Source: Streptomyces sp. NRRL S-87 (lineage in GTDB: Bacteria > Actinomycetota > Actinomycetes > Streptomycetales > Streptomycetaceae). Taken from it: a stretch of DNA of 64,000 nt. Of this stretch, positions 7,451 through 17,059 are shown in pieces (the stretch's first letter is position 1; the number at the start of each line of letters is the position of its first letter). The notes beneath the pieces were generated by a model. That model was not told the origin of the DNA. It saw nothing but the letters and a program-made list of their open reading frames with translations, and did not search any database. The stretch lies in contig NZ_JOGB01000014.1 of NCBI RefSeq assembly GCF_000719335.1, forward strand, positions 127,887 through 191,886, written 5' to 3'. A program made the position numbers and the translations under genes.

Positions 7451-9607
7451 TCAGGCCTGGCCCGCCTCGCGCATCTGCCGCAGTTCCTTCTTCAGTTCGC
7501 CGACCTCGTCGCGCAGCCGCGCAGCGATCTCGAACTGGAGCTCCGCGGCCGCGGCGCGCATCCGGTCGGTCAGCTCCTCGATCTGCTCGGCCAGTTGCGC
7601 GGCGGGGCGGTCGGTGAGCACCTCGGTGCCGACCGCGCCCTTCTTCCCCTTGGCCGACTTGGCCGCCTTGCCGCCCGCGGCCGCCTTCCCGCCGAGCGCC
7701 GGGACCGGGGTCTTGGCGCCCTTGCCCTCCTTGCCCTGCCGGTAGCCGCTGCCGAGGAGCTCCTCGGTGTCGATCTCCTCGCGGGCGATGGTCGCCACGA
7801 TGTCGTTGATCTTCTTGCGGAGCGGCTGCGGGTCGATGCCGTTGGCCTTGTTGTACGCGACCTGCTTCTCGCGGCGCCGGTTCGTCTCGTCGATGGCCTT
7901 CTCCATCGCCGGGGTCATCTTGTCGGCGTACATGTGGACCTGGCCGGAGACGTTGCGCGCCGCGCGGCCGATGGTCTGGATCAGGGAGGTCCCGGACCGC
8001 AGGAAGCCCTCCTTGTCGGCGTCGAGGATCGCCACGAGGGAGACCTCGGGCAGGTCGAGGCCCTCGCGCAGCAGGTTGATGCCGACCAGGACGTCGTACT
8101 CGCCGGAGCGCAGCTCGCGCAGCAGCTCTACGCGGCGCAGGGTGTCGACGTCGCTGTGCAGGTAGCGGACCTGGATGCCGAGTTCGAGGAAGTAGTCGGT
8201 GAGGTCCTCGGCCATCTTCTTGGTCAGGGTGGTGACCAGGACCCGCTCGTCCTTCTCGGTGCGCTTGCGGATCTCGTGCACCAGGTCGTCGATCTGGCCC
8301 TCGGTCGGCTTGACCACGACCTCCGGGTCGATCAGACCGGTGGGGCGGATGATCTGTTCGACGAAGCCGTCGGCGCGGGACAGCTCGTAGTTCCCGGGGG
8401 TGGCGGACAGGTAGACGGTCTGGCCGATCCGCTCCAGGAACTCCTCCCACTTCAGCGGGCGGTTGTCGAGGGCCGAGGGCAGCCGGAAGCCGTGGTCGAC
8501 CAGGGTCCGCTTCCGCGAGGCGTCGCCCTCGTACATGGCGCCGATCTGGGGGACGGTCACGTGCGACTCGTCGATGACGAGGAGGAAGTCCTCGGGGAAG
8601 TAGTCGATCAGCGTGTTCGGCGCGGAGCCGCGCTCGCGGCCGTCCATGTGGAGGGAGTAGTTCTCGATGCCGGAGCAGGAGCCGATCTGCTGCATCATCT
8701 CCAGGTCGTAGGTGGTGCGCATGCGCAGCCGCTGGGCCTCCAGCAGCTTGCCCTGCTTCTCCAGCTCCGCCAGGCGCTCGGCGAGCTCGGTCTCGATGCC
8801 CCGGATGGCGTTCTGCATCCGCTCCGGGCCGGCGATGTAGTGGCTCGCGGGGAAGACGTAGAGCGACCGGTCCTCGCTGATGACCTCGCCGGTGAGCGGG
8901 TGCAGGGTGGACAGCGCCTCGATCTCGTCGCCGAACATCTCGATGCGGACGGCGAGTTCCTCGTACACCGGGAAGATCTCGATGGTGTCGCCGCGGACGC
9001 GGAAGGTGCCCCGCTGGAAGGCGAGGTCGTTGCGCGTGTACTGGATGTCGACGAAGCGGCGCAGCAGCTCGTCGCGGTCGATCTCGTCGCCGACGGCGAG
9101 CGGGACCATGCGGTCCACGTACTCCTGCGGGGTGCCGAGGCCGTAGATGCACGAGACGGAGGCGACCACGACCACGTCCCGGCGGGTGAGCAACGAGTTG
9201 GTGGCGGAGTGGCGCAGCCGCTCCACCTCCTCGTTGATCGAGGAGTCCTTCTCGATGTAGGTGTCCGACTGCGGGACGTACGCCTCGGGCTGGTAGTAGT
9301 CGTAGTACGAGACGAAGTATTCGACCGCGTTGTTCGGCAGGAGCTCGCGGAACTCGTTCGCCAGCTGGGCGGCGAGGGTCTTGTTCGGCGCCATGACCAG
9401 GGTCGGGCGCTGGAGCCGCTCGATCATCCACGCGGTGGTGGCGGACTTGCCGGTGCCGGTGGCACCGAGCAGGACGACGTCCTTCTCACCCGCGCGGATG
9501 CGCCGCTCCAGCTCGTCGATGGCCGCGGGCTGGTCACCGCTGGGCTGGTAGGGACTGACGACCTCGAAAGGCGCCACCGTGCGTTCGATCTTCGATACGG
9601 GCCGCAT
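7451..9607 (-). CDS. uvrB: UvrABC system protein B
   Basis: A 718-residue damage-verification helicase of nucleotide excision repair. It starts [20 protein letters not shown]. Walker A is GATGTGKSA (about residues 44-52), the beta-hairpin segment is [12 protein letters not shown], and later motifs include QTIGRAARN. The C-terminal UVR motif that contacts UvrC covers about residues 670-715. A basic Lys/Gly-rich insert before the UVR motif (around 620-660) is typical of actinobacteria. No good SD precedes the ATG. A damage-type promoter places the transcript start at the ATG, so the mRNA is probably leaderless. Confidence 0.98.
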   Translation of the reverse strand: MRPVSKIERTVAPFEVVSPYQPSGDQPAAIDELERRIRAGEKDVVLLGATGTGKSATTAWMIERLQRPTLVMAPNKTLAAQLANEFRELLPNNAVEYFVSYYDYYQPEAYVPQSDTYIEKDSSINEEVERLRHSATNSLLTRRDVVVVASVSCIYGLGTPQEYVDRMVPLAVGDEIDRDELLRRFVDIQYTRNDLAFQRGTFRVRGDTIEIFPVYEELAVRIEMFGDEIEALSTLHPLTGEVISEDRSLYVFPASHYIAGPERMQNAIRGIETELAERLAELEKQGKLLEAQRLRMRTTYDLEMMQQIGSCSGIENYSLHMDGRERGSAPNTLIDYFPEDFLLVIDESHVTVPQIGAMYEGDASRKRTLVDHGFRLPSALDNRPLKWEEFLERIGQTVYLSATPGNYELSRADGFVEQIIRPTGLIDPEVVVKPTEGQIDDLVHEIRKRTEKDERVLVTTLTKKMAEDLTDYFLELGIQVRYLHSDVDTLRRVELLRELRSGEYDVLVGINLLREGLDLPEVSLVAILDADKEGFLRSGTSLIQTIGRAARNVSGQVHMYADKMTPAMEKAIDETNRRREKQVAYNKANGIDPQPLRKKINDIVATIAREEIDTEELLGSGYRQGKEGKGAKTPVPALGGKAAAGGKAAKSAKGKKGAVGTEVLTDRPAAQLAEQIEELTDRMRAAAAELQFEIAARLRDEVGELKKELRQMREAGQA

Positions 9608-9613
9608 GGAACC

Positions 9614-9636
9614 ACCGTACGACCCCGCACCGACAC
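9614..9636 (-). promoter_or_regulatory. DNA-damage (RecA-NDp/PafBC-type) promoter of uvrB
   Basis: The minus strand reads TGTCGGTG, 8 nt, then TACGGT, an exact match to the actinobacterial RecA-independent damage promoter TGTCRGTG-N8-TAnnnT. The -10 ends 6 nt before the uvrB ATG, predicting a leaderless transcript. It abuts the 3' end of the upstream MHYT gene. Confidence 0.8.
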
Positions 9637-10482
9637 TCACGTGTCGTAGGGCGGCCACACCGGATAGACCGGCCGCCGGGGCGGCGCCGGGGCGGGCGGG
9701 TCCCCGGGCTTGCGCCAGTCGACCACGCCCATGACCAGGAGCGGGTCGAACATCACCACCACTCCGGCGATCAATAGGAAGACCACCGGCCCGACGAGCA
9801 TGGGGGCCAGCAGCCCGGCGGGGGCGGTGCCGGCCAGGTGCCCGTACCCGCCGTGCAGCCGCACCCGCACGGCGCCCATGGCCGTGTAGTGCATGCCGCT
9901 GACGGCCACGCCCATGACCAGGCTGGCGCCGACGGCGGGCAGCAGGCCGCGGATGGTCACGGCGGCCCACAGGGCGGCTGTGGCGGCGACCACCGCGACC
10001 ACGACCGACAGCGCCACGATCCACGTGTCGTACTCGAGGTGGCCGCGCAGCCGCATCCCGGCCATGCCCAGGTAGTGCATGGAGGCGACGCCGAGGCCGG
10101 TGATGGTGCCCCCGGTGAGCAGGGGCATCAGGGTGGTCCCGCGGTAGCCCACGATGAAGATCCCGATGCCGACCATGACGATCGCGACGCCCAGACTCGC
10201 GAACGTGGTCCGTTTGTCGTAGTTCAGTGGCGACTCGGCGACGGTGAAGCCCATCATCGCGATGAAGTGCATCGTCCAGATGCCGGAAGCGATGGCGGTG
10301 GCCCCCAGGGCCAGCCATCCGGGCCGCCACGAGCGCTCGACGAGGAGGGACCGGGTGGTGCACCGCAGCCCCAGCGCCCCGCCCAGACACGCCATCAGGA
10401 ACGCCGCGAGGGGCGTGATCAGGCCATAGCTGAACCCGTCGACCGTTCCCACCGTGCCGGCCACCGCGCCCGCACCGCCCAT
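9637..10482 (-). CDS. MHYT-domain integral membrane protein
   Basis: A 281-residue protein with about seven hydrophobic segments. The three MHYT signatures are visible as MHFIAM, MHYLGM and MHYTAM. MHYT domains are proposed to sense gases through a bound metal such as copper. Usually they are fused to GGDEF/EAL or kinase outputs, but here the domain stands alone with a short cytoplasmic Pro-rich tail. The ATG at 10482 is preceded by GGAGAGG at 9 nt; a longer in-frame extension upstream is not supported. It ends 1 nt upstream of the uvrB promoter element, on the same strand. Confidence 0.9.
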   Translation of the reverse strand: MGGAGAVAGTVGTVDGFSYGLITPLAAFLMACLGGALGLRCTTRSLLVERSWRPGWLALGATAIASGIWTMHFIAMMGFTVAESPLNYDKRTTFASLGVAIVMVGIGIFIVGYRGTTLMPLLTGGTITGLGVASMHYLGMAGMRLRGHLEYDTWIVALSVVVAVVAATAALWAAVTIRGLLPAVGASLVMGVAVSGMHYTAMGAVRVRLHGGYGHLAGTAPAGLLAPMLVGPVVFLLIAGVVVMFDPLLVMGVVDWRKPGDPPAPAPPRRPVYPVWPPYDT

Positions 10483-10796
10483 GCCCGCCCGCCTCTCCGC
10501 CCGACCCGGCACGACACCGCGCCCGATGCCCGCGACCGGCTCCGACGCGCCCGGGCGGGGGTCCGGTCGAGGGCAAAAATAGGGCCGCCGCCGCGGCGGG
10601 GCCACCGCTTCCCGCGAGAATCTCCCCACGCAGTTCCCGCCACCCGACGCCGTCGGGCGATCCGGACGCATTCGATTCGCTTCGTTCTCCGTGTGTCCGC
10701 CCGCGTCCCGCCCGGCGTTCGCTGACGGCCTGTCATACTCCGCTCGCCGACCTCCTGCCCCGCGAACCGCCGTACCCCGGCGCGAGGAGCCCGCAC
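10483..10796. other. Divergent intergenic region, MHYT gene / glycerophosphodiesterase gene
   Basis: 314 bp between two divergent starts. It contains an AT-rich CAAAAATAGG patch (10573-10582), whose complement TATTTTT could serve as the -10 for the MHYT gene, and a CATACT hexamer near 10735 that could serve the rightward gene. No convincing -35 elements or operators were found. Confidence 0.4.
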
Positions 10797-11690
10797 ATGC
10801 ACGTACGACCCCTGAGGGCGGCCGCGGCCCCCCTCCTCGGCCTCGCCCTCGTCCTGACCGGCGGCACCGCCTCGGTCGCCGAGACCCCCGCCCCCGCGCC
10901 GTACGCCCTCGACGCCCCCGTCGTGTTCGCCCACCGGGGGGCCTCGGCGTACGCGCCGGAGAACACCCTGGCCGCCGTCGACCGCGCCGCGGCGCTGGGC
11001 GTCGAGTGGGTGGAGAACGACGTCCAGCGCACCAAGGACGGCGAGCTCGTGGTCATGCACGACGAGACGCTGGAACGCACCACGAACGTCAAGGAGGTGT
11101 TCCCGGACCGCTCACCCTGGCGGGTGAAGGACTTCACCGCCGCCGAGATCGCCGGGCTGGACGCGGGCAGCTGGTACTCCGCCGCCTACGCGGGCACGCG
11201 CGTGCCGACCCTGCGCCAGTTCCTGGACCGGCTGCGGGGCAACGGCCAGCGGCTCCTGCTGGAGATCAAGCTGCCCGAGCTCTACCCGGGCATCGAGGTG
11301 GACGTCCTGCGGACGCTGGGCCGGGCGGGCTGGCTTCGGCCGGGCTACGTGGACCGCCGGCTGGTGGTGCAGAGCTTCAGCGCCGACTCCGTCCGGACCG
11401 TCCACGCGCTGCGGCCGGACCTGACCACCGCCCTGCTGGGCACGCCCGCCGTCGCGGACCTCGGCCGGTACGCCGCCTTCACCGACCGGATCAACCCCTG
11501 GTACGGGGGCATCACGGCCGAGTGGGTGGCCGCGGTGCACGACCTCCAGGGCCCGCACGGCCGCCCGCTGGAGGTCGACGCCTGGACCGTGGACACCGCG
11601 GCCGCCGCCCGGAAGGTCCGCGACATGGGCGTCGACGGGCTGATCTCCAACCGGCCCGACCTGGTCAGGGACGCCGTGGCCGGGTACTGA
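10797..11690 (+). CDS. Secreted glycerophosphodiester phosphodiesterase
   Basis: A 297-residue protein with a Sec signal peptide of about 30 residues (MHVRPLRAAAAPLLGLALVL, then an Ala-rich cleavage zone). The mature enzyme opens with the GDPD catalytic motif FAHRGASAYAPENT, followed by ENDVQRTKDGELVVMHDETL, which carries the metal ligands and catalytic histidine. A late DAWTVDT motif completes the TIM barrel. It hydrolyses glycerophosphodiesters to glycerol-3-phosphate outside the cell, a phosphate/glycerol scavenging role known from family members. AGGAG lies 8 nt before the ATG. Confidence 0.95.
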   Translation: MHVRPLRAAAAPLLGLALVLTGGTASVAETPAPAPYALDAPVVFAHRGASAYAPENTLAAVDRAAALGVEWVENDVQRTKDGELVVMHDETLERTTNVKEVFPDRSPWRVKDFTAAEIAGLDAGSWYSAAYAGTRVPTLRQFLDRLRGNGQRLLLEIKLPELYPGIEVDVLRTLGRAGWLRPGYVDRRLVVQSFSADSVRTVHALRPDLTTALLGTPAVADLGRYAAFTDRINPWYGGITAEWVAAVHDLQGPHGRPLEVDAWTVDTAAAARKVRDMGVDGLISNRPDLVRDAVAGY

Positions 11691-11720
11691 CGGTCCGCGG
11701 ACGCGGGGCCGCCCAGAAGA

Positions 11721-12287
11721 TCAGAAGAGGGGCTGCGGAAGGACGCCCTCCAGCGCGAGCAGCGTCCGCTTGGCCTCCAGCCCGCCGCCGAACCCGCCGA
11801 TCCCGCCGTCGCTCTCCACGACGCGGTGGCACGGCACCACCACCGGCAGCGGGTTGGAGCCCATCGCCGCGCCGACGGCCTGGCCCCCGCCCGGCTGCCC
11901 GACGCGGGCGGCCAGCTCCCCGTACCCGACCACCGACCCGTACGGCACCGAGCGCTCCAGCTCCCGCAGCACGACCCGGTTGAAGCCCGCGCTCAGCCGC
12001 CAGTCCAGCGGCAGTTCGAAGCGCCGCAGGTCCCCGGCGAAGTACGCGGCCAGCTGCCGGACCGGCTCGGCGAGCAGGACCTCGCGGCCGGCCGGCGGCC
12101 GCACCGGCTCGGCGCCCAGCTGCTCGGCGAGCGGGCGTATCCGGCGCTCCGTGCCGTGGAACTCCACGCGGACGAGTCCCGTCCGCGTGGCGGCGAGGAA
12201 CAGCGGGCCGACGGCGCTGTCGACGAGGGTCCACTCCAGGTGGCGGTCGTCCTCCGGGCGGGACGGGCCGGGGTCTTCGATGGTCAC
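11721..12287 (-). CDS. ogt: Methylated-DNA--[protein]-cysteine S-methyltransferase
   Basis: A 188-residue suicide alkyltransferase that removes O6-alkylguanine lesions. The active-site motif PCHRVV is near residue 150, preceded by VGAAMGSNPLP and the helix-turn-helix ELERSVPYGSVVGYGELAARVG; the N-terminal domain spans about residues 15-95. No Ada regulatory domain is fused. The GTG start lies 6 nt after a TACGGT -10, part of a perfect damage-type promoter. The gene is therefore probably induced by DNA damage and translated without a leader. Confidence 0.95.
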   Translation of the reverse strand: MTIEDPGPSRPEDDRHLEWTLVDSAVGPLFLAATRTGLVRVEFHGTERRIRPLAEQLGAEPVRPPAGREVLLAEPVRQLAAYFAGDLRRFELPLDWRLSAGFNRVVLRELERSVPYGSVVGYGELAARVGQPGGGQAVGAAMGSNPLPVVVPCHRVVESDGGIGGFGGGLEAKRTLLALEGVLPQPLF

Positions 12288-12293
12288 GGTCCC

Positions 12294-12316
12294 ACCGTAC
12301 GGCGCCCCACCGACAG
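12294..12316 (-). promoter_or_regulatory. DNA-damage (RecA-NDp/PafBC-type) promoter of ogt
   Basis: The minus strand reads TGTCGGTG, 8 nt, then TACGGT, with the -10 six nt before the GTG start. Layout is identical to uvrB. Confidence 0.8.
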
Positions 12317-12401
12317 CGCGGCGCGGAGTCGGGCGGGTCCGGGACGGCTCCGGTCATATTTCCTGTTTCCAGCTGTGCACACGGGGTGGGAAACTGCGGC
12401 G

Positions 12402-13694
12402 GTGACCACCGACCCCGCCTGTACCACGCCCGCCGCGCCCGCCACGGCCGTCTCTCCCGAGGCCCTGCCCGCGCTGCGCCGCCGCACCTCCGCCGTGCTC
12501 GTCACGAGCCAGATCCTCGGCGGCCTCGGCGTACCGATCGGGATCACGCTCGCACCCGTCCTGGCCACCGAGGTGAGCGGCAGCGAGGCCATGTCCGGCC
12601 TGGCCCCGACGGCGTCGGTCACGGGCACCGCCCTGCTGTCCCTCCCGCTCGCCGCCCTCATGACGGCCCGCGGGCGCCGGCCCGGGCTGGTCCTGGCGTA
12701 CCTCATCGGCGCGGTCGGCGGGGCGCTGGTGGTCCTCGCCGCCGCGATCGGCAGCTTCCCGCTGATGCTGGTCGGCATGGCCGGCTTCGGCGCGGCCTCC
12801 TCGGCCAACCTCCAGGCCCGCTTCGCGGCCGCCGACCTGGCGGAGCCGGACCGGCGGGCCCGCGCGATCTCGACGGTGGTGTGGGCGACGACCATCGGGG
12901 CGGTCCTGGGGCCCAACCTGTCGGCTCCGGCGAGCCGTACCTTCGCCGGCACCTCCATACCCGAGAAGGCGGGTCCGTTCCTGTGGGCCTCCGCGATCTT
13001 CCTGGTGGCGGCGGTCCTGATGGCCGTGCTGCTACGGCCGGACCCGCTGCTGACGGCCCGCGCCCTGGCCGGGTCGGCCGGGCAGCAGGCGGACGAGCGC
13101 TCGCTGCGGGCGGGGTTCCGGGCGGTGGCCGCCTCCCCCAGGGCGCGGCTGGCGCTCGTCACGATCGCCGTGTCGCACACCGCGATGGTGTCGATCATGG
13201 TGATGACGCCGGTGGACCTCGGGCACCACGGGGCCGACCTGGAACTGGTGGGCCTGGTGATCAGCGGGCACATCGCGGGGATGTACGCCTTCTCGCCCGT
13301 CTGGGGCTGGCTGGCGGACCGGATCGGGCGCCTGTCGGTGATCGGGCTGGCGGCGGGCCTGATCGCCCTCGCCGCACTGCTCGCCGGCACCGCCGGTGCG
13401 CACCACGGCCAGACCGCCGCCGGCCTGTTCCTCCTGGGGCTGGGCTGGTCGGCGGGGCTGGTGTCCGGGTCGGCGCTCCTGACCGACTCGGTGCCGCAGG
13501 CGGCCCGGGCGGCGGTCCAGGGGCTCTCGGACCTCACGTCGAGCGCGTGCGCGGGCCTCGGCGGCGCGGCGGCGGGCGTGATCGTCTCGGTGGCCGGCTA
13601 CGGCTGGCTCACCGCCGTCGGCGCGGCGCTGCTCCTGCCGATGGCGGGCCTGGCCCTCGCGACCTCCCGCCGCGGGACCGCCGCGGGCGCCTGA
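12402..13694 (+). CDS. MFS transporter, drug-efflux type
   Basis: A 430-residue protein with 12 hydrophobic segments. It opens with RRTSAVLVTSQILGGLGVPIG, shows the loop motif AARGRRPGL-like MTARGRRPGLVL between segments 2 and 3, and has GWLADRIGRLSVIGL at the equivalent position of the second half. This two-fold arrangement fits MFS exporters; the substrate is unknown. The GTG at 12402 is chosen because upstream sequence in frame runs into the divergent ogt promoter. A GGTGGGA element lies 10-13 nt upstream. The gene is divergent from ogt and ends at a hairpin. Confidence 0.85.
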   Translation: MTTDPACTTPAAPATAVSPEALPALRRRTSAVLVTSQILGGLGVPIGITLAPVLATEVSGSEAMSGLAPTASVTGTALLSLPLAALMTARGRRPGLVLAYLIGAVGGALVVLAAAIGSFPLMLVGMAGFGAASSANLQARFAAADLAEPDRRARAISTVVWATTIGAVLGPNLSAPASRTFAGTSIPEKAGPFLWASAIFLVAAVLMAVLLRPDPLLTARALAGSAGQQADERSLRAGFRAVAASPRARLALVTIAVSHTAMVSIMVMTPVDLGHHGADLELVGLVISGHIAGMYAFSPVWGWLADRIGRLSVIGLAAGLIALAALLAGTAGAHHGQTAAGLFLLGLGWSAGLVSGSALLTDSVPQAARAAVQGLSDLTSSACAGLGGAAAGVIVSVAGYGWLTAVGAALLLPMAGLALATSRRGTAAGA

Positions 13695-13695
13695 G

Positions 13696-13715
13696 CGGCC
13701 GCTCCGCAGCGGCCG
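13696..13715. terminator. Hairpin between convergent MFS and cupin genes
   Basis: An 8-bp stem CGGCCGCT/AGCGGCCG with a 4-nt loop begins 2 nt after the MFS stop codon. A second short stem (13779-13795, GGGCGGC/GCCGCCC) sits close to the cupin stop and can serve the other strand. Confidence 0.5.
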
Positions 13716-13799
13716 GGGCGCACCGTAGCGGCCCGGGCGCACCGGCGGGGGCAGGGCGGCACCGGTGGGGGCGGCGTCGCCGCCCGACGGGCGCGGCCG

Positions 13800-14162
13800 T
13801 CAGAGGTTGATGTGGTACGCCTTGCGGAGCGTCTCGTGGACCGTCCACCGCGTCCGGTCACCGGCCCGCAGCACCGCCGCCGAACCCGGCCCGACCTCGA
13901 GCGTCGCGCCGCCCTCGACCTCCACCGTCGCCCGCCCGCTGAGGACCACGAACAGTTCGTCGGCCTCGGTGTCCGTGACCACGCCCGGCGTGATCTGCCA
14001 GATGCCCCGCACCTGCGTGCCGTCGGCCGACTCCCACAGGACCTTGCCCGTCACGACCGGGTCGCCGGAGACGATCTGCCCGGGGTCGAGGGGCTCGGGC
14101 TCCAGCTCGGCGTCGGGCACGGACACGGCGAACGAGGCAGGGGCGTGGTCATCGGTGCTCAT
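13800..14162 (-). CDS. Cupin-domain protein
   Basis: A 120-residue single-domain cupin. The second half reads TEADELFVVLSGRATVEV, then GPGSAAVLRAGDRTRWTVHETLRKAYHI, the layout of small cupins of the ethanolamine-utilisation (EutQ)/(S)-ureidoglycine type. One of the usual metal-binding histidines in motif 1 is replaced, so metal binding is uncertain. The ATG at 14162 lies 7 nt after TAGGGT, which could act as an SD or as the -10 of a leaderless transcript. An in-frame GTG at 14183 would add seven residues but would lie before that element. Confidence 0.8.
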   Translation of the reverse strand: MSTDDHAPASFAVSVPDAELEPEPLDPGQIVSGDPVVTGKVLWESADGTQVRGIWQITPGVVTDTEADELFVVLSGRATVEVEGGATLEVGPGSAAVLRAGDRTRWTVHETLRKAYHINL

Positions 14163-14314
14163 GCGCGTCACCCTAGCCCGCACGGACCCGCCGCCAGGGT
14201 GACCATTCCGTCCACCTTCCGGCCGCCGCGCACGTCACTGTGTCCGCAGGGCCCGCAAGGGCGGGAACCGGCCGCGCCCGGAGGCTGCGCGTTTGACGGC
14301 GGTGATCGCGTGCC

Positions 14315-15253
14315 ATGGATGGGGACATGCCACAGCACACAGCGATCCCGGTCCTGTCGGAGGAAGTCCGCGAAGCGCTCGACCGGCGGCTGCCCGTCGT
14401 CGCCCTGGAGTCCACGATCATCGCCCACGGCCTGCCCCGGCCGCGCAACCTCCAGGTCGGTGAGGAACTGGAGGCCCTGGTCCGCGCCGAGGGTGGGGTC
14501 CCCGCCACCATCGCGGTGCTCGACGGGGTGCCGTACGTGGGCCTGGACAAGGCGCAGTTGGAGCGGATCGCCGGGGACACCGCCGTCCGCAAGCTGGGCC
14601 ACCGGGACCTGGCCCCCGCGCTCGCGGCCGGGGCCACGGGCGCGACGACGGTGTCGGCGACGGCGTTCCTGGCGGCGCGGGCGGGGCTGCGCGTGTTCGC
14701 CACGGGCGGTCTGGGCGGCGTGCACCGGGACTGGACGCTCACCCAGGACGAGTCGGCCGACCTGGCGCTGCTGGCCCGGACGCGCATCACGGTGGTGTGC
14801 GCGGGGGTGAAGTCGATCCTCGACGTGCCGGCGACACTGCAGCGGCTGGAGACGCTGGGCGTGGCGGTCGTCGGGTACGGGACGGACCGCTTCCCGGGGT
14901 TCTACCTGAGCAGTTCGGGCGAGCCGGTGGACTGGACGGTGCACAGCCCGCGCGAGGTGGCGGCGGTCATGGCGGCCCAGGAGGCGCTCGGCGGCCCCGA
15001 GTCGGCGCTGCTGGTGGCCAATCCGGTGCCCGAGGCCGAGCAGTTGGACCCGGACCTGCACGACCGGGTGCTGGCCGAGGCCCTGGAGCTGGGTCGGGCG
15101 GAGGGCGTCACGGGCCAGGCGGTGACCCCCTTCCTCCTCGACCGGCTGGTACGGGCCACCGGCGGCGCGTCGCTGGAGGCGAACCTGGCGGCGGTGCGCG
15201 GGAACGTGCGGCTGGCCGCACGGGTCTCGGCGGCGTGGGCCGCGACGCGGTGA
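14315..15253 (+). CDS. psuG: Pseudouridine-5'-phosphate glycosidase
   Basis: A 312-residue enzyme that cleaves pseudouridine 5'-phosphate to uracil and ribose 5-phosphate. Family landmarks are VALESTIIAHGLPRP near the start (catalytic Glu), GATTVSATAFLA, FATGGLGGVHR, VVCAGVKSILD with the Schiff-base lysine, and LLVANPVPE near the end. The protein is full length. An alternative ATG at 14327 would remove four residues. It overlaps psuK by 4 nt, so the two are translationally coupled. Confidence 0.95.
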   Translation: MDGDMPQHTAIPVLSEEVREALDRRLPVVALESTIIAHGLPRPRNLQVGEELEALVRAEGGVPATIAVLDGVPYVGLDKAQLERIAGDTAVRKLGHRDLAPALAAGATGATTVSATAFLAARAGLRVFATGGLGGVHRDWTLTQDESADLALLARTRITVVCAGVKSILDVPATLQRLETLGVAVVGYGTDRFPGFYLSSSGEPVDWTVHSPREVAAVMAAQEALGGPESALLVANPVPEAEQLDPDLHDRVLAEALELGRAEGVTGQAVTPFLLDRLVRATGGASLEANLAAVRGNVRLAARVSAAWAATR

Positions 15254-16146
15254 GCGGTGCCCTGCTGGTCGTCGGGGACGTGGTGACGGACGTGGTGGCG
15301 GTCCATCCGGAGCCGCTGGCTCCGGCGACCGACACCGCGGCCCGGATCCGCACCCTGCCCGGCGGTGCGGGGGCCAACGCGGCCTGCTGGGCGGCGCACG
15401 AGGGGCTCGCGGAGGTGGGGCTGCTGGCCCGGGTGGGTGCCGAGTCGGCGGACTGGCACGAGCGGGCGCTGGCCGCCGCCGGCGTACGGGCCCGGCTGGT
15501 GGTGGACCCGGCGGAGCCGACGGCGACCGTGGTGTCCCTGGTGGACGGGGCGGCCGAACGGACGTTCCTGACCGACAGCGGGGCCGCCCTGCGGCTCTCC
15601 CCCGCGGACTGGGCGCCGGAGCTGCTGGACGGCTGCGCGCACCTGCACCTCTCGGGCTACCTGTTCTTCGGCGGGACGAGCCGGGAGCTGGCGCGGCTGG
15701 CGCTGCGCTCCGCGCGCGGGCGCGGGGTGCCGGTGAGCGTGGACCCGGCATCGGCGGGGTTCCTCGCCGGACTGGGGGCGGAACGTTTCCTCGATGCGGT
15801 CTCGGGGACCCGGGTGCTGCTGCCGAACGCCGACGAGGCCCGGCTGCTGGCCGGCCTCGGGCCCGGTGCCGACGAGGGGCGGGCCGCGGCGGAGCTGAGC
15901 CGCCGCGTGCCGCTGGTGGTGGTGACCCTGGGCGCGGCCGGGGCACTGGTGGCGGAGGACGGCGAAGTGACGGCCCGGATCCCGGGGCGGCCCGCCCGGG
16001 CGGTGGACTCGACGGGGGCGGGGGACGCCTTCACGGGCGCCTTCCTGGCCGCCCGCCTGGCGGGCGCGGAGCCGGCCGCGGCCGCGGCGGCGGGGTGCCG
16101 GGCGGGCGCGGAGGCGGTGGGGCGCTTCGGCGGCCGGCCGGGATGA
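15250..16146 (+). CDS. psuK: PfkB-family kinase, probable pseudouridine kinase
   Basis: A 298-residue ribokinase-fold sugar kinase. It has PGGAGANAACWAAHEG near residue 40 and the anion-hole/catalytic motif DSTGAGDAFTGAFLAARL near 255. The GTG at 15250 overlaps the psuG stop as GTGA. Its position directly after psuG predicts phosphorylation of pseudouridine to the PsuG substrate; the fold alone does not fix the substrate. Together the two genes form an RNA-modification salvage pathway. Confidence 0.87.
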   Translation: MSGALLVVGDVVTDVVAVHPEPLAPATDTAARIRTLPGGAGANAACWAAHEGLAEVGLLARVGAESADWHERALAAAGVRARLVVDPAEPTATVVSLVDGAAERTFLTDSGAALRLSPADWAPELLDGCAHLHLSGYLFFGGTSRELARLALRSARGRGVPVSVDPASAGFLAGLGAERFLDAVSGTRVLLPNADEARLLAGLGPGADEGRAAAELSRRVPLVVVTLGAAGALVAEDGEVTARIPGRPARAVDSTGAGDAFTGAFLAARLAGAEPAAAAAAGCRAGAEAVGRFGGRPG

Positions 16147-16336
16147 GGGGCCGGCGGACCGGCACCCGCCCCGTGCGGACACCGTGGCGAGGCCCTCCTG
16201 CACGGTCCACCCCCTCGGATCCCGGGTGTCCGGCACGCCCTTTCCGCGGAGGAGTTCCTGGTGACGCACCGCGACCCCCTGCCCCGTCCCGTCGACGGCA
16301 CGTGGTCTCCGACGAGGTAGCCGGGGGCAGCCGCGG

Positions 16337-16981
16337 CTACGACTCCGCCCGGATCCCGCCCCACGCCGGATGGCGCGGGTCGTCGGCCCGTACGAGCACG
16401 TCCGCGGCCGCCGCCGGATCCGTCTCGGACTCGTACCGCGCGAACGCGGGCACCGTCCACCGCTCCGCCTCCGGGGTGCGCCGCGCCAGCGCGCCCGGCG
16501 ACAGGCGCACGTGCACGCTCAGGTCGAACGGGAACCACTGCCCCAGCAGCAGCGGCCCGTGCACGACCACGACCCCGCCCGGCGGGAGTTCGACGTACGG
16601 GCTGCGGGTGGCGCGGTCGGTCACCGGGTCCCACAGGTCGGGCAGTACCCGGCCCGTGCCGCCCGGCTCCAGCGGCCCGAAGACCTCGCGCCACAGCGCG
16701 GCGGTGTCGTACCAGCCGGTGAGGTACGAGTCGACGTCCCGGCGGCCGAACTCGTAGCGCAGCGAGGCCGGGCGCAGGAACCCGTCCGCGGGGACGACCA
16801 GCACCGTGCGACCGCGGACGCGCAGCGCTTCGGCGGTGCGGGCGGCCAGCGCGCCGGTGTCGGCGGCAGGGGCGCCGTCCACGGCCAGCCGGGGCCAGGC
16901 CCCGCCGTCCCGGGTCCGCGGGAGTCCGTCGAGGTGGTCGGCCAGGGTGTCGGCCAGCCGCTGCCAGGTGATCGCTTCCAT
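16337..16981 (-). CDS. Uridine kinase-like protein with degenerate P-loop
   Basis: A 214-residue protein resembling the nucleoside/nucleotide kinase superfamily uridine kinases of actinobacteria: VLVVPADGFLRPASLRYEFG, DSYLTGWYDTAALWREVFGP, PPGGVVVVHGPLLLGQW and a C-terminal ADVLVRADDPRHPAW. The usual GxxxxGK[ST] loop is replaced by VDGAPAADTGALA, which has no lysine, so ATP binding is doubtful. The ATG at 16981 is taken as start; an ATG at 16987 and a GTG at 16993 are also in frame. It is convergent with psuK and divergent from the damage-regulated WGR gene. Confidence 0.75.
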   Translation of the reverse strand: MEAITWQRLADTLADHLDGLPRTRDGGAWPRLAVDGAPAADTGALAARTAEALRVRGRTVLVVPADGFLRPASLRYEFGRRDVDSYLTGWYDTAALWREVFGPLEPGGTGRVLPDLWDPVTDRATRSPYVELPPGGVVVVHGPLLLGQWFPFDLSVHVRLSPGALARRTPEAERWTVPAFARYESETDPAAAADVLVRADDPRHPAWGGIRAES

Positions 16982-17059
16982 CCGCATCCGCACCCGCCCA
17001 TTGTCCGGGGTGACCGGGCCGGGACGGCGGTCCGCGCCTCGCGGGGCGGCCCCGGGGCG

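Noticed and set aside
4453..7617. 1054-codon open frame opposite the TerD genes
   Set aside because: Arg/Gly/Val-rich translation without domains, antisense to two well-supported genes.
7278..9431. Second minus-strand frame within uvrB
   Set aside because: Arg/Pro-rich shadow of uvrB with no family motifs.
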